DNA of 22,030 bases from Clostridia bacterium (GTDB lineage: Bacteria > Bacillota_A > Clostridia > Oscillospirales > CAG-272), in the NCBI GenBank assembly GCA_017501345.1, contig JAFVXC010000026.1, positions 1 through 22,030 on the forward strand, in the 5' to 3' direction. Position 1 is the stretch's first letter. Each line of letters begins with the position of its first letter. Below, in pieces: positions 1 through 7,901 of this stretch. The notes beneath the pieces were generated by a model. The model saw only the letters and a program-made list of their open reading frames with translations. It had not been told where the DNA came from and did not search any database. The position numbers were made by a program, and so were the translations under genes.

Positions 1-671
1 AAGACCTTACTCGGCGGCACGTTCGCATTTTTGCACAGCGCCTTCATTTCCCTCCAGATATTGTGTCGGCTGATCGGTCTTCCGCCCCTTGTGACGAATA
101 CCGCTCCCGATCTGAGACCTTGCTCCTTGACGTAGCGAAGCAATTTCTTCTTCAGCTCGGGAACGATGAAAATGCGGCGGTTCTTGCCCTTACAGCTTAC
201 GACTGCTTCGCCCTTTTTCAGTGCCTCGACCGTGATATATTGCAGCTCGCTCACGCGGATGCCGCTGCTGCAGATCGTTTGAATGATGAGATCCAGCCGC
301 TCGTTGCCCTTATGCCTTGCCGCCTCAAGCAGTCGGATATATTCCGCACGGGTCAGCTCCTTTTCCTCGGTGCAATAGGTCTGCCGCTGCATTTTGAACC
401 GCTTCACGCAAAGATCCTGCCATCCGCAGAACCGCAGAAAGCTGTTCAGCGCCGCGAGCATCGAATTGGCGCTCGATACGGCGTAGATGTCACCAAGCCG
501 CGCCTTGTATTCCATCACGCTTTGTTTATCGATCTCCCGGTCTCCGACGAACGCGGCAAAGCACCGAACGTCGTGCAGATATTTTCCGACCGTTGCTTCG
601 CTCCGCTCCTCCTCTCTCAGATGTGCCTCGAATTCCTTGAGTTTTCCTTCTTCTAAAATCCGTTTCTTCAT
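1..671 (-). CDS. Tyrosine recombinase/integrase, 3' end cut by window edge
   Basis: The minus strand carries an open frame of 223 codons that starts at ATG 671 and runs off the left edge without a stop. AAGGAG lies 8 bases before the ATG. It has the phage-integrase layout: an N-terminal SAM-like core-binding domain (about residues 8-90) and the start of the catalytic domain. Catalytic Arg139 sits in GIRVSEL, and the beta-hairpin lysine is in CKGKNRR (about 161-163). The frame is cut near SKV (residue 223), just before the expected HxxR and tyrosine motifs, so catalytic completeness cannot be judged. The family cuts and rejoins DNA at specific sites. It resembles the stand-alone recombinases common in Clostridia and could serve a mobile element or DNA inversion. 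No att site or target repeat is visible here. A possible weak minus-strand -10 (TAAAAT, 708-713) lies upstream. Confidence 0.85.
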   Translation of the reverse strand, partial: MKKRILEEGKLKEFEAHLREEERSEATVGKYLHDVRCFAAFVGDREIDKQSVMEYKARLGDIYAVSSANSMLAALNSFLRFCGWQDLCVKRFKMQRQTYCTEEKELTRAEYIRLLEAARHKGNERLDLIIQTICSSGIRVSELQYITVEALKKGEAVVSCKGKNRRIFIVPELKKKLLRYVKEQGLRSGAVFVTRGGRPISRHNIWREMKALCKNANVPPSKV

Positions 672-764
672 AAAACGCTCTCCTTCATATAGATCTTCGG
701 TGTTATTATTTTACCAAATCTCTGCGAATACCCAAGCACAGATAAAATATTCACAAAAAAGGAC

Positions 765-793
765 TTTACAAGAAGGGGAAAACACGATATAAT
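765..793 (+). promoter_or_regulatory. Sigma-A promoter for lipoprotein-tetR unit
   Basis: The -35 TTTACA (765-770) and -10 TATAAT (788-793) are separated by exactly 17 bp in AT-rich DNA. Transcription would start near 800, about 24 bases before the lipoprotein ATG. The -10 is overlapped by an inverted repeat described separately. Confidence 0.75.
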
Positions 794-801
794 AATATAT
801 C
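786..801. promoter_or_regulatory. Candidate operator palindrome over the -10
   Basis: GATATA (786-791) and TATATC (796-801) form a perfect 6-bp inverted repeat with a 4-base spacer, covering the -10 hexamer and the likely start site. The downstream TetR-type gene is in the same transcription unit, so autorepression through this site is a reasonable inference. AT-rich palindromes also occur by chance. Confidence 0.35.
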
Positions 802-823
802 ATACAGAAAGGTGAGGAAGGAT

Positions 824-1171
824 ATGAAGCGGATCCTTTGTTTATTGCTTCTTATTATATTAGTGTCCTCGGTTGCCGTCTCGTTCCTTTCCTGCGGAAC
901 AGGAGAGCGTGTTCCGAGCGGCACGTATTCCTGCATTGCTGGGGACACGGGAGAGCAGTATATATTTGATGGAAGGCGCGTTCGCGTGCTTCTTTACATA
1001 ATGGGCGAGACCGCGATCGATTTCAGCGGATCCTATCGTCTCTCGGGTGACGAGATCACGTTTGATTTCCCCGACGACACCGACGGTATTTACAGCGGAA
1101 CGCGCTCGTATGCGATCTCCGAGGACGGATCTCGGGTCACGATCGACAAGGACGTCTTTACAAAGGAGTAA
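824..1171 (+). CDS. Small putative lipoprotein
   Basis: This gene encodes a 115-residue protein. It begins with a basic residue pair and a hydrophobic stretch (residues 4-22) ending in FLSC, so Cys24 is the probable lipidation site and the mature 92-residue domain would be anchored outside the membrane. The mature part is polar and rich in short beta-like segments of the form SGTYSC...YIFDG...SGSYRLSGDEITFDF, a pattern typical of small lipocalin-like or beta-barrel lipoproteins, but I cannot name the family. I prefer ATG 824, preceded by AGGTGAGG with a 6-base spacer, over the in-frame GTG at 812, which has no good ribosome binding site. The stop lies 4 bases before the tetR ATG, and its last codons contain the tetR ribosome binding site, so the two are probably cotranscribed and translationally coupled. 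Confidence 0.7.
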   Translation: MKRILCLLLLIILVSSVAVSFLSCGTGERVPSGTYSCIAGDTGEQYIFDGRRVRVLLYIMGETAIDFSGSYRLSGDEITFDFPDDTDGIYSGTRSYAISEDGSRVTIDKDVFTKE

Positions 1172-1175
1172 ATAT

Positions 1176-1763
1176 ATGTCCCGTTTTACCAAGCAAGCGA
1201 TTATGGATTCCTTTTTGAAGATCGCCGCGAAAAAGCCTATAAGTAAGATCACCGTGCGTGACGTGGTTGAGGACTGCCAGGTCAACCGAAACACGTTTTA
1301 CTATTACTTTTCGGATATTTACGCGCTTCTTGAGGAGCTCCTCGTCTCTGAGACCGAGCGTGCCATCCGTAAAAGTCAAGAGACTGCAACCCTCGCAGAG
1401 GGATTTGCAATGCTTTTTGGCTGGATCGAATCGAATTATGAGGCGTTCCGAAACATATATGCCGAGATCGGAAGAGACAGCGTCGAGTACGCGATTTCGA
1501 AGGTGTTTGACAGAGAGATCCTTGCCTACGTCAGAAAGCGCGCGGAGGGGATCCGCGTGAGCGAGACCGATCTTCTCCTCGTGGCGGGCGTTATACGGAG
1601 CATTTATTTCGGCGCACTTTCGGACTGGGTCAAGCGCAACGTGCGGATCGATCCGCGCGTTTACGCGAAGCGGGTAGAGGCAATGTTTCAGGACAGCATT
1701 CCCGAAGCACTCAGGATCGCCGCAGCCCTTCCTCCGTTCGAGTTTCCCGCAGAGGAGAACTGA
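1176..1763 (+). CDS. TetR/AcrR-family transcriptional regulator
   Basis: The protein has 195 residues, the usual size for TetR regulators. The N-terminal helix-turn-helix covers about residues 7-54, with the recognition-helix signature ITVRDVVEDCQVNRNTFYYYF and the IYALLEELL helix that follows. The C-terminal half is helical and would bind a ligand or mediate dimerisation; nothing in it reveals the ligand. The ATG at 1176 has AAAGGAG 7 bases upstream and fits the family start. A longer in-frame extension back to 1047 overlaps the lipoprotein in another frame and is rejected. It lies directly behind the lipoprotein gene and before a strong terminator. It probably represses its own two-gene unit, possibly at the palindrome at 786-801. 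The identity as TetR is seen; the target is inferred. Confidence 0.9.
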   Translation: MSRFTKQAIMDSFLKIAAKKPISKITVRDVVEDCQVNRNTFYYYFSDIYALLEELLVSETERAIRKSQETATLAEGFAMLFGWIESNYEAFRNIYAEIGRDSVEYAISKVFDREILAYVRKRAEGIRVSETDLLLVAGVIRSIYFGALSDWVKRNVRIDPRVYAKRVEAMFQDSIPEALRIAAALPPFEFPAEEN

Positions 1764-1827
1764 TCCGGCGGCAGAAGAGAGCGCTTGCCGCGTTCGTGAG
1801 CAGAGAACTGTGAGCATCATCAAATTC

Positions 1828-1857
1828 GGAGCTGCACTGCGGTGCGGCTCCTTTTTT
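1828..1857 (+). terminator. Intrinsic terminator after tetR
   Basis: A 10-bp stem GGAGCTGCAC / GTGCGGCTCC (one G-U pair) with a TGCG tetraloop is followed directly by six T residues. It ends the lipoprotein-tetR unit 65 bases after the stop codon. Confidence 0.9.
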
Positions 1858-1934
1858 GTTCTAAAGTGCTTGCACCGTGCATAAATTCTACCAAAGTCAA
1901 ATTGCCGATGGACGGTAATATATGGAGGTACAGA

Positions 1935-3413
1935 ATGCCGGAGCATACGATTTATAAGGATATTGCGGAGCGGACGGGGGGAGACATATACGTTGGTGTT
2001 GTAGGACCGGTCCGATCGGGAAAATCCACCTTTATCAAGCGTTTTATGGAGTCACTCGTGCTCCCGAATATTGCGGAGGGGTACAGCCGTGACCGTGCGA
2101 GAGACGAACTCCCGCAATCGGCGGGTGGCAAGACCGTTATGACCACCGAGCCGAAATTCATCCCAGATGAGGCAGTTCCGATCACGATCGACGGATGCTC
2201 GGGCCTTCGCGTTCGGATGATCGACTGTGTTGGGTATATCGTTCCAGAGGCACTTGGGACGATCGAGAACGGCGAGCCGCGTATGGTGCGAACGCCGTGG
2301 CAGGAGGATCCGATGCCTTTCGTGCAGGCGGCGGAAACCGGAACGCGAAAGGTGATCACCGAGCATTCGACGATCGGAATGCTGATCACGACCGACGGAA
2401 CGATCGGAGATATCAAGCGCGAGAGCTACGTTGCGGCAGAAGAGCGCGTTGTAAGTGAGTTGAAGGCGATCGGCAAGCCCTTTGCGGTGATCCTGAACTC
2501 CGCAAAGCCGGGGAGCGCTGAGGCGATGACGCTCGCCTACGAGCTTGAGGATAAATACAAGGTGCCCGTGGCGCTTGTTTCCTGCCTTGATATTGATGCG
2601 GAGGATATTCAAAAGATCCTTGAAATGGTCCTGCACGAGTTTCCCGTGACCGAGGTGACGGTGCGACTTCCCGATTGGCTTTCGGCGCTTGAGCCGAGCC
2701 ACAAGACCCGTCAGTCGATCCTCTCGGCGGTTCGGAAGTGCGGAGAAAAGGTAACGAAGACGGGAGACGTCCGACTTGCCTTCACCGAGCTTTCCGACAA
2801 TGAGTACGTCGAGGAGGTAAGCATCAGAAGGATCGATCTCGGAACCGGCAGGGCAGAGCTTTCACTCAGCCTTTACGACGGTCTTTATTACAGCATTCTC
2901 GAGGAGCTGACAGGCTTCAGGATTTCGAGCGACGAGGAGCTTTTCGTGCTTCTGCGTGATCTCTCTGAAATGAAAAGCCGTTACGACAAGATATCCGAGG
3001 CGCTCCGTGATGCGTCGGATAAGGGATACGGTATCGTGATGCCTGCGGTCGAGGATCTCCGCCTTGAAGAGCCCGAGATCGTCAAGCAACCGGGCGGATA
3101 CGGCGTGCGTCTCCGTGCGGCGGCACAATCGATCCATATGATCCGTGCGAACATTGAGGCAGAGGTGCATCCGATCGTCGGAACCGAGCAGCAGTCGGAG
3201 GATCTCATCCGCTATATGCTCCGTGAATTCGAGGAGGATCCCACACGGATCTGGGAATCGAATCTCTTCGGCAAGACGCTTTACGAGCTTGTCAACGAGA
3301 GTCTCCACGCAAAGCTCGAGCATATGCCCGAGGAATCGCGCGAGAAGCTTTCGCACACCCTTGAGCGTATTATCAACGAGGGCAGCGGCGGACTGATCTG
3401 CATCCTGCTTTGA
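1935..3413 (+). CDS. spoIVA: Stage IV sporulation protein A (spore coat ATPase)
   Basis: SpoIVA is the cytoplasmic ATPase of the mother cell that polymerises on the forespore surface to form the coat basement layer. From ATG 1935 the product is 492 residues, the length of Bacillus subtilis SpoIVA. The Walker A motif GPVRSGKST occupies residues 24-32 (Lys30), the adjacent threonines that sense nucleotide lie at 70-71 in VMTTEP, and the Walker B aspartate is Asp97 in MIDCVGY; all three positions match the known functional residues of the family. The C-terminus ends in the conserved GGLICILL tail near the SpoVM-contacting end. GGAGGT lies 5 bases before the ATG, so longer upstream in-frame extensions are rejected. 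The gene sits alone between two terminators. Sporulation sigma-E control is expected; a CATAAATT at 1880-1887 resembles a sigma-E -10, but the matching -35 is poor. Confidence 0.97.
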   Translation: MPEHTIYKDIAERTGGDIYVGVVGPVRSGKSTFIKRFMESLVLPNIAEGYSRDRARDELPQSAGGKTVMTTEPKFIPDEAVPITIDGCSGLRVRMIDCVGYIVPEALGTIENGEPRMVRTPWQEDPMPFVQAAETGTRKVITEHSTIGMLITTDGTIGDIKRESYVAAEERVVSELKAIGKPFAVILNSAKPGSAEAMTLAYELEDKYKVPVALVSCLDIDAEDIQKILEMVLHEFPVTEVTVRLPDWLSALEPSHKTRQSILSAVRKCGEKVTKTGDVRLAFTELSDNEYVEEVSIRRIDLGTGRAELSLSLYDGLYYSILEELTGFRISSDEELFVLLRDLSEMKSRYDKISEALRDASDKGYGIVMPAVEDLRLEEPEIVKQPGGYGVRLRAAAQSIHMIRANIEAEVHPIVGTEQQSEDLIRYMLREFEEDPTRIWESNLFGKTLYELVNESLHAKLEHMPEESREKLSHTLERIINEGSGGLICILL

Positions 3414-3430
3414 AATCCTCTGATGCAAAG

Positions 3431-3468
3431 AGGCGAGAATGGGGAGCCTTCACCCATCTCGCCTTTTT
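3431..3468 (+). terminator. Intrinsic terminator after spoIVA
   Basis: AGGCGAG and ATGGG on the left arm pair with CCCAT and CTCGCCT on the right arm (one bulged A), followed by a run of five to six T. It lies 17 bases after the spoIVA stop. Confidence 0.85.
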
Positions 3469-3482
3469 CTGTATTGAAGGAC

Positions 3483-3511
3483 TTGATTTTTGCCGGTTTC
3501 TATGGTATACT
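3483..3511 (+). promoter_or_regulatory. Sigma-A promoter for the DUF1643 gene, flanked by inverted repeat
   Basis: TTGATT (3483-3488) and TATACT (3506-3511) are 17 bp apart. A perfect 9-bp inverted repeat, CTTGATTTT (3482-3490) and AAAATCAAG (3517-3525), overlaps the -35 and sits just after the -10, where a repressor or a DNA loop could act. The start site would be near 3518. Confidence 0.6.
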
Positions 3512-3541
3512 TGACTAAAATCAAGAAACACGGGGGATCTT

Positions 3542-4153
3542 ATGCACATTCCGACCCAAAGCACGACGGAGATCGAGATTCTGACCTTTGACGACGCGAT
3601 GAGGCATCGCGACGGGAGCGCAGAATACGACCGCGAAAAGTGGCTCTACATACCCGATTTTTATTCGGAATACCGTTACATTCTCGGGACGGTGGGCGAG
3701 CGCCCGCTGATCACGATCGGGATCAACCCCTCGACCGCTGAGCCCGATAACCTTGATAATACGCTGAAATCGGTCGAGCGGATCGCGAAGGGAAATGGAT
3801 TTGATTCTTTCATTATGTTCAACGTCTACGCACAGCGCGCGACGAATCCCGATCATATGGACGAGGTCTTTAACGAATCGCTTCACAGGGAGAATATGCG
3901 CGCCTTTCGCTGGGTGCTTGAACGGAGCGGGGAGCATCCCGCCGTTTGGGCGGCGTGGGGAACGATCGTGGAGAAGCGTTCCTACCTGAAGAGATGCCTC
4001 GAGGATATGGTCGCGGAGGGCGACCGCTTCGGCGCCTCGTGGTATCAGGCGGGCAAGCCCTCGGTGAAGGGGCATCCGCACCATCCGCTTTATCTCCGTA
4101 AAGATTCGAAGGTCGAGCCCTTTGATATGGAGGGATATCTTCGCTCCATCTGA
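3542..4153 (+). CDS. DUF1643 domain-containing protein
   Basis: This 203-residue soluble protein matches the DUF1643 family, seen in ITIGINPSTAEPDNLDNTLKS (about residues 57-77) followed by a block with NVYAQRAT (about 94-101), and in the conserved AAWG segment (about 139-142). The family has no established biochemical role; members are found in bacteria and phages, often as single genes. No signal peptide or membrane segment is present. The ATG at 3542 follows GGGGGA by 4-5 bases. The gene is monocistronic, with its own promoter, and ends about 130 bases before a bidirectional terminator shared with the convergent addA. Confidence 0.85.
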   Translation: MHIPTQSTTEIEILTFDDAMRHRDGSAEYDREKWLYIPDFYSEYRYILGTVGERPLITIGINPSTAEPDNLDNTLKSVERIAKGNGFDSFIMFNVYAQRATNPDHMDEVFNESLHRENMRAFRWVLERSGEHPAVWAAWGTIVEKRSYLKRCLEDMVAEGDRFGASWYQAGKPSVKGHPHHPLYLRKDSKVEPFDMEGYLRSI

Positions 4154-4284
4154 CGTGTTACGGTTCATAAAGCGCATACCGCCCGAGCCTTCCGCTCCTC
4201 GGACTGACTGAGGATGAACAGCAAAACGAAAAGCTCGTTGAGGTGCTCCTGCGCTTTGACGGAAAAGCCTGATGCGCTTCATTC

Positions 4285-4323
4285 AAAAACGGCTGTCTCA
4301 CATTTGCGAGACAGCCGTTTTTT
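4285..4323. terminator. Bidirectional terminator between DUF1643 gene and addA
   Basis: An 11-bp perfect stem, ACGGCTGTCTC (4289-4299) and GAGACAGCCGT (4308-4318), has A residues on the left and six T on the right. It can end transcription from DUF1643 (plus) and from addBA (minus), whose stop codon lies 15 bases away. Confidence 0.9.
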
Positions 4324-4337
4324 GCTTATTGATTCGA

Positions 4338-7300
4338 CTATTTGACGTCCACGTCGATCTCCACCGCGCGCCCTGCGGCAGTCGCGTAGACCATAACGCG
4401 GTCGGGGAATCTTCCCATCAGCTCTTTGAGGGCAAGTGCATAGTAGGTGAGCTGCTCGCCGTGTCGCTTTTTCATCGTAAGGGCAAGAAGCTTGTCGCTT
4501 GCCTTTTCCTTTTCGGAAAGACGGTCGGTCTTATAGTCGCAGAGGATCATACGGTCGTCTGTATCAATAAAGAACAGGTCGATAACACCCTGCACGAGGA
4601 TCTTTTCGTCGCCGAGTGCGACCGAAAATGTTTCGTCGCCCGTGAAATTCACGGCAGGGAGGAAGATGTTGAAGCGCTGCTCTCGGTAGATCTTTTTTGC
4701 ACCCGAGAGGGACGCGAAAAATTCACTCCTGAAGAATGCGTCAAGCTCCTCGACGCGGCAGAGTTGTGCCGTGTCGGGCGAGAGGAATCGCGCTTCGGTG
4801 AGGCGGGCAAGCTCCCGCTCGCTTCCGTCTTTTGCGCCCTTCTTAAAGTCGCAGAACTGCAGGAAGCAGTGGGTTGCCGTACCGCGCTTTGCCGCGAGAT
4901 CGTTCCCCGAGCGGAAGCGCTCCTCCGGCTCGTCGGTACCGTCAAGCACGGTCGGGGAAAGCGCTGATACCGACAGCTTGGCAGGGAGGCGTGAGAGGCT
5001 TTCGTGCGGATAAACGAACGAAAAGCGCTCGCGGAAGAGCTCCATATATTCCTGCACGCGCGCTTCGGAGAGCGTCGGCGCCGCGATAGCCTCGGCGGTC
5101 TCGGGCTCGGTCGGACGGATATAGAGGTCCTGAACGATCGAGGTCCTTATGACGTCCGGAGCCTCTGTTTTTGTCACGGCAAGCGCATACAGGATCCACT
5201 CGATGTAGCTCCTGCCCTCCATAACGCTGTATCGGGAGGGCGCGGCGGCGCGCGCGTCGATCGTTTTTTCGAGCGAGGGGTAGGATAGCGGGCTCGTCGT
5301 TACGATGAGCTGCTCGCGCGCACGGGTCAGCGCCACGTAAAGGACGCGCATCTCTTCCTCGATCGCCTTTTCGGCGATCCGTGTAGCGATCGCATCGCGC
5401 ATCGGCGTATTGATCCGACCAAAGCCGCTGTCGTCCGAAAGCTTCATTGCAACGCCGAGCTCCTCTTCGATGAGAAGCGTGTCGGAGGAATCGCTCAGGT
5501 TGAAGCGCTTGCCCGCATTCGCGAGGAAGCAGATGGGGAATTCAAGGCCCTTTGACTTATGAACGGTCATTAGCTTTACCGCGTCGTCGCGGTCTGCCGT
5601 GGGAAGCTCCATCTTCGCGTCCTCCTCGATCAGGCGTTCGACGTACGAGACGAACTGATACAGTCCGCGGAAGGCACCTGCTTCAAATTTGCGCGCGTAT
5701 TCGTAAAGACGGAGGAGATGCCGACGGGCGGGGAGGATCGCAGAAAGACCGCCGCCGACTGTGAGGCGCGGATTTGCGAACACCTGTCGAATGAGGCGAT
5801 CGACGGGGAGGGTGCGAGCGAGAGAGCGGTAGGTCTCAAGCTCGGAAAGGAAGAGACTGCATTTTTCGGAGAGCGCAGTATCTGCATTTTTCGCTTTGAA
5901 CGAGAGGAGCGCATCGTAGAGCGACAGGGATTCGTCCTCGGATCTGCGGATCGCGATCAGATCGTCGAGCGTGAAGCCGTAAAGCGGAGAACGGAGCGTG
6001 CCCGTGAGGTAGACGTCCCGCCTCGGATTGTCGATCGTGTTGAGCAGGCAGAGGAGAAGGAGGACCTCGGGGTTTTCAAAGAATTCCTCCTCGGCGGAGA
6101 TGCAGGAGGGGATACCCGCTCGGTCGAGCTCCTTCGATATTTTGAGAAGCGTTCCCTTACTGCGTGCCAGCACCGCGATCTCGCGCGGAAGGATCTGTTT
6201 GCCATCCGCTTTTTTTCCATCCTTCAGGAGTGCGCGGATCCGCTGTACGATATACGCCGCCTCGGGATTTTCCGCGAGAAGTGAAGGATCGATCTCATCC
6301 TTTTTCTCTCGGCGCTCCTCACTTGAGAGAATCACCACCTCGACGGGAGGTGAGACCACGCCCTCGGGAAGCTCCTTGGACGCTATGAGATCGTCCTCCT
6401 TCCGATATGCAAGACCGCCGCCGCAGACCGAGAAGAGATTGCCGCACACAAGGTTGACGAAACGGATCACAGGAGGGTCGCAACGAAAGTTGTTTGACAT
6501 ATAGATCGCACAGGTGTCGGAGTCCTTAGCCTCTTCACTGCCGTGCGCGGGGAAGGAGGTGCGGTAGGAGGCAAAAACCCCCGGGTTCGCGCCTCTGAAG
6601 CCGTAGATCGACTGCTTGATGTCTCCGACCATAAATCGGTTGTTCGGCTTTGCGATCGAACGGAAGATCAGATCCTGAATGCTGTCGACGTCCTGATACT
6701 CGTCGATGTAGATCTCGTCGAAGCGATCGGAATAGGAGCGCGCGAGCGGGGTCGGCGTTCCGTCTTTTGAAACGAGGAGATCATAGGTGTAGCGGCGGAT
6801 GTCGTCAAAGTCGCAGATCGCGCGGCGGAGCTTTTCCGCACCGATCCTTGCGTCATAGTCGCGGAGAAGGTCGGCGAGCATACCCGATACCTCGGCACTG
6901 TCTGCCATCGCGCGGGCAATATCGGTGCTGTGCAGGAGGAAGGCGGTCTTTCGGAGAGCCTTCAGCTTGGTGTTGAAATCTCCGCGGAGCGCCTTGTAAA
7001 ATTCACTTTCGGGGGTGGAGCAGCCACGCTTGATCGAGGTCAGCTTTTTCGGTTCGTAGCCGTGGATCAATTCACGTGCTTCATCATAGTGGGAAGCACG
7101 TACCGCCTCGAGAAGAACGCGGCAGTAGGAGAGATCCTCTGCAAAATGAGGCGCATAGGCGGAGCGCATCGCCTCGTCCTTTTCACACGCCTCAAGCGCG
7201 CCCGTATACGCTGTGATCGCGGCTTCGATGAGTGCCTCGGTGCTCTCCTTTGAGACCCTGCCGAGGGTGGACGCGAAAAAGTCGTTTCCCGCACCCGATC

Positions 7301-7895
7301 GAAGCGCGTCTGCGTTTGCTTGCAGGAAGTCGATGCCTTGCGGATGCTTCTGGAGGGATTCGTAAAGCGAGAGAAATACGGAGGCGAGCTCTCGGTCGCT
7401 TCGCACCGAGGAGAAGTGATCGAAGAAGTGTCCGTAGTCAGATCCCTTGCGGTAATACTCCTCAATGAGATCATTCATAATCGAAAGCTTCAGAATCGTA
7501 AGCTCGGATTTGTCTGCCATACGGAATTTCGGCGGGAGACCGAGTGCCGAAAAATTCGAGCGCACCACGTCGAGGAAGAAGGAGTCGATCGTACAGATCT
7601 TAGCCTCTGACAGACGAATGATCTGCCGTGACAGATGCGTTGACGTCGGATTCAGAGCAAGCGCGTTTGAGAGTGCCGCAGAAATACGCTCACGCAGCTC
7701 GGATGCAGCGGCGCGTGTAAAGGTGACGATCAGCATACGGGTGACGTCTGCAGGCGCCTTCGGGTCGGTTACGCGGCGTATGATGCGCTCGGTGAGCGCG
7801 GCGGTCTTGCCGGCACCTGCGGCTGCGGAGACGAGCAGAGTCTGACCGCGCGTATCGATTGCCGCCTTTTGGGCGGGGGTCCATTTCTTTTCCAT
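4338..7895 (-). CDS. addA: ATP-dependent helicase-nuclease subunit A (AddA)
   Basis: AddA is the 3'-5' helicase and one of the two nucleases of the AddAB complex, which resects double-strand DNA ends for RecA-dependent repair. The 1185-residue product shows the UvrD/Rep superfamily 1 motifs in order: Q-motif WTPAQ (6-10), Walker A AAAGAGKT (24-31), motif Ia VTFTRAAASELRERI (57-71), Walker B DEYQD (398-402), motif III GDIKQSIYGFRGA (424-436), motif V MTVHKSKGLEF (776-786) and motif VI VLYVALTRAREQL (851-863). The C-terminal RecB-like nuclease has His1009, Asp1106 in VQGVIDLF and Asp1120/Lys1122 in DYKTD. All key residues are present and the length is typical. ATG 7895 lies 6 bases after the addB stop, with AAAGGAG inside the end of addB, so the two are translationally coupled. 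Confidence 0.97.
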   Translation of the reverse strand: MEKKWTPAQKAAIDTRGQTLLVSAAAGAGKTAALTERIIRRVTDPKAPADVTRMLIVTFTRAAASELRERISAALSNALALNPTSTHLSRQIIRLSEAKICTIDSFFLDVVRSNFSALGLPPKFRMADKSELTILKLSIMNDLIEEYYRKGSDYGHFFDHFSSVRSDRELASVFLSLYESLQKHPQGIDFLQANADALRSGAGNDFFASTLGRVSKESTEALIEAAITAYTGALEACEKDEAMRSAYAPHFAEDLSYCRVLLEAVRASHYDEARELIHGYEPKKLTSIKRGCSTPESEFYKALRGDFNTKLKALRKTAFLLHSTDIARAMADSAEVSGMLADLLRDYDARIGAEKLRRAICDFDDIRRYTYDLLVSKDGTPTPLARSYSDRFDEIYIDEYQDVDSIQDLIFRSIAKPNNRFMVGDIKQSIYGFRGANPGVFASYRTSFPAHGSEEAKDSDTCAIYMSNNFRCDPPVIRFVNLVCGNLFSVCGGGLAYRKEDDLIASKELPEGVVSPPVEVVILSSEERREKKDEIDPSLLAENPEAAYIVQRIRALLKDGKKADGKQILPREIAVLARSKGTLLKISKELDRAGIPSCISAEEEFFENPEVLLLLCLLNTIDNPRRDVYLTGTLRSPLYGFTLDDLIAIRRSEDESLSLYDALLSFKAKNADTALSEKCSLFLSELETYRSLARTLPVDRLIRQVFANPRLTVGGGLSAILPARRHLLRLYEYARKFEAGAFRGLYQFVSYVERLIEEDAKMELPTADRDDAVKLMTVHKSKGLEFPICFLANAGKRFNLSDSSDTLLIEEELGVAMKLSDDSGFGRINTPMRDAIATRIAEKAIEEEMRVLYVALTRAREQLIVTTSPLSYPSLEKTIDARAAAPSRYSVMEGRSYIEWILYALAVTKTEAPDVIRTSIVQDLYIRPTEPETAEAIAAPTLSEARVQEYMELFRERFSFVYPHESLSRLPAKLSVSALSPTVLDGTDEPEERFRSGNDLAAKRGTATHCFLQFCDFKKGAKDGSERELARLTEARFLSPDTAQLCRVEELDAFFRSEFFASLSGAKKIYREQRFNIFLPAVNFTGDETFSVALGDEKILVQGVIDLFFIDTDDRMILCDYKTDRLSEKEKASDKLLALTMKKRHGEQLTYYALALKELMGRFPDRVMVYATAAGRAVEIDVDVK

Positions 7896-7901
7896 AGGTG
7901 C

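Noticed and set aside
1880..1887. Sigma-E-like -10 (CATAAATT) before spoIVA
   Set aside because: The -35 position (TCTAAA region) fits poorly, so it is mentioned only as a possibility and not listed as a promoter.
1158..1946. 262-codon open frame on the minus strand
   Set aside because: It runs antisense through the TetR gene and across a strong terminator, and has no recognisable domain.
3521..4282. 253-codon open frame on the minus strand
   Set aside because: It is antisense to the DUF1643 gene, whose conserved INPSTA block is clear on the plus strand.
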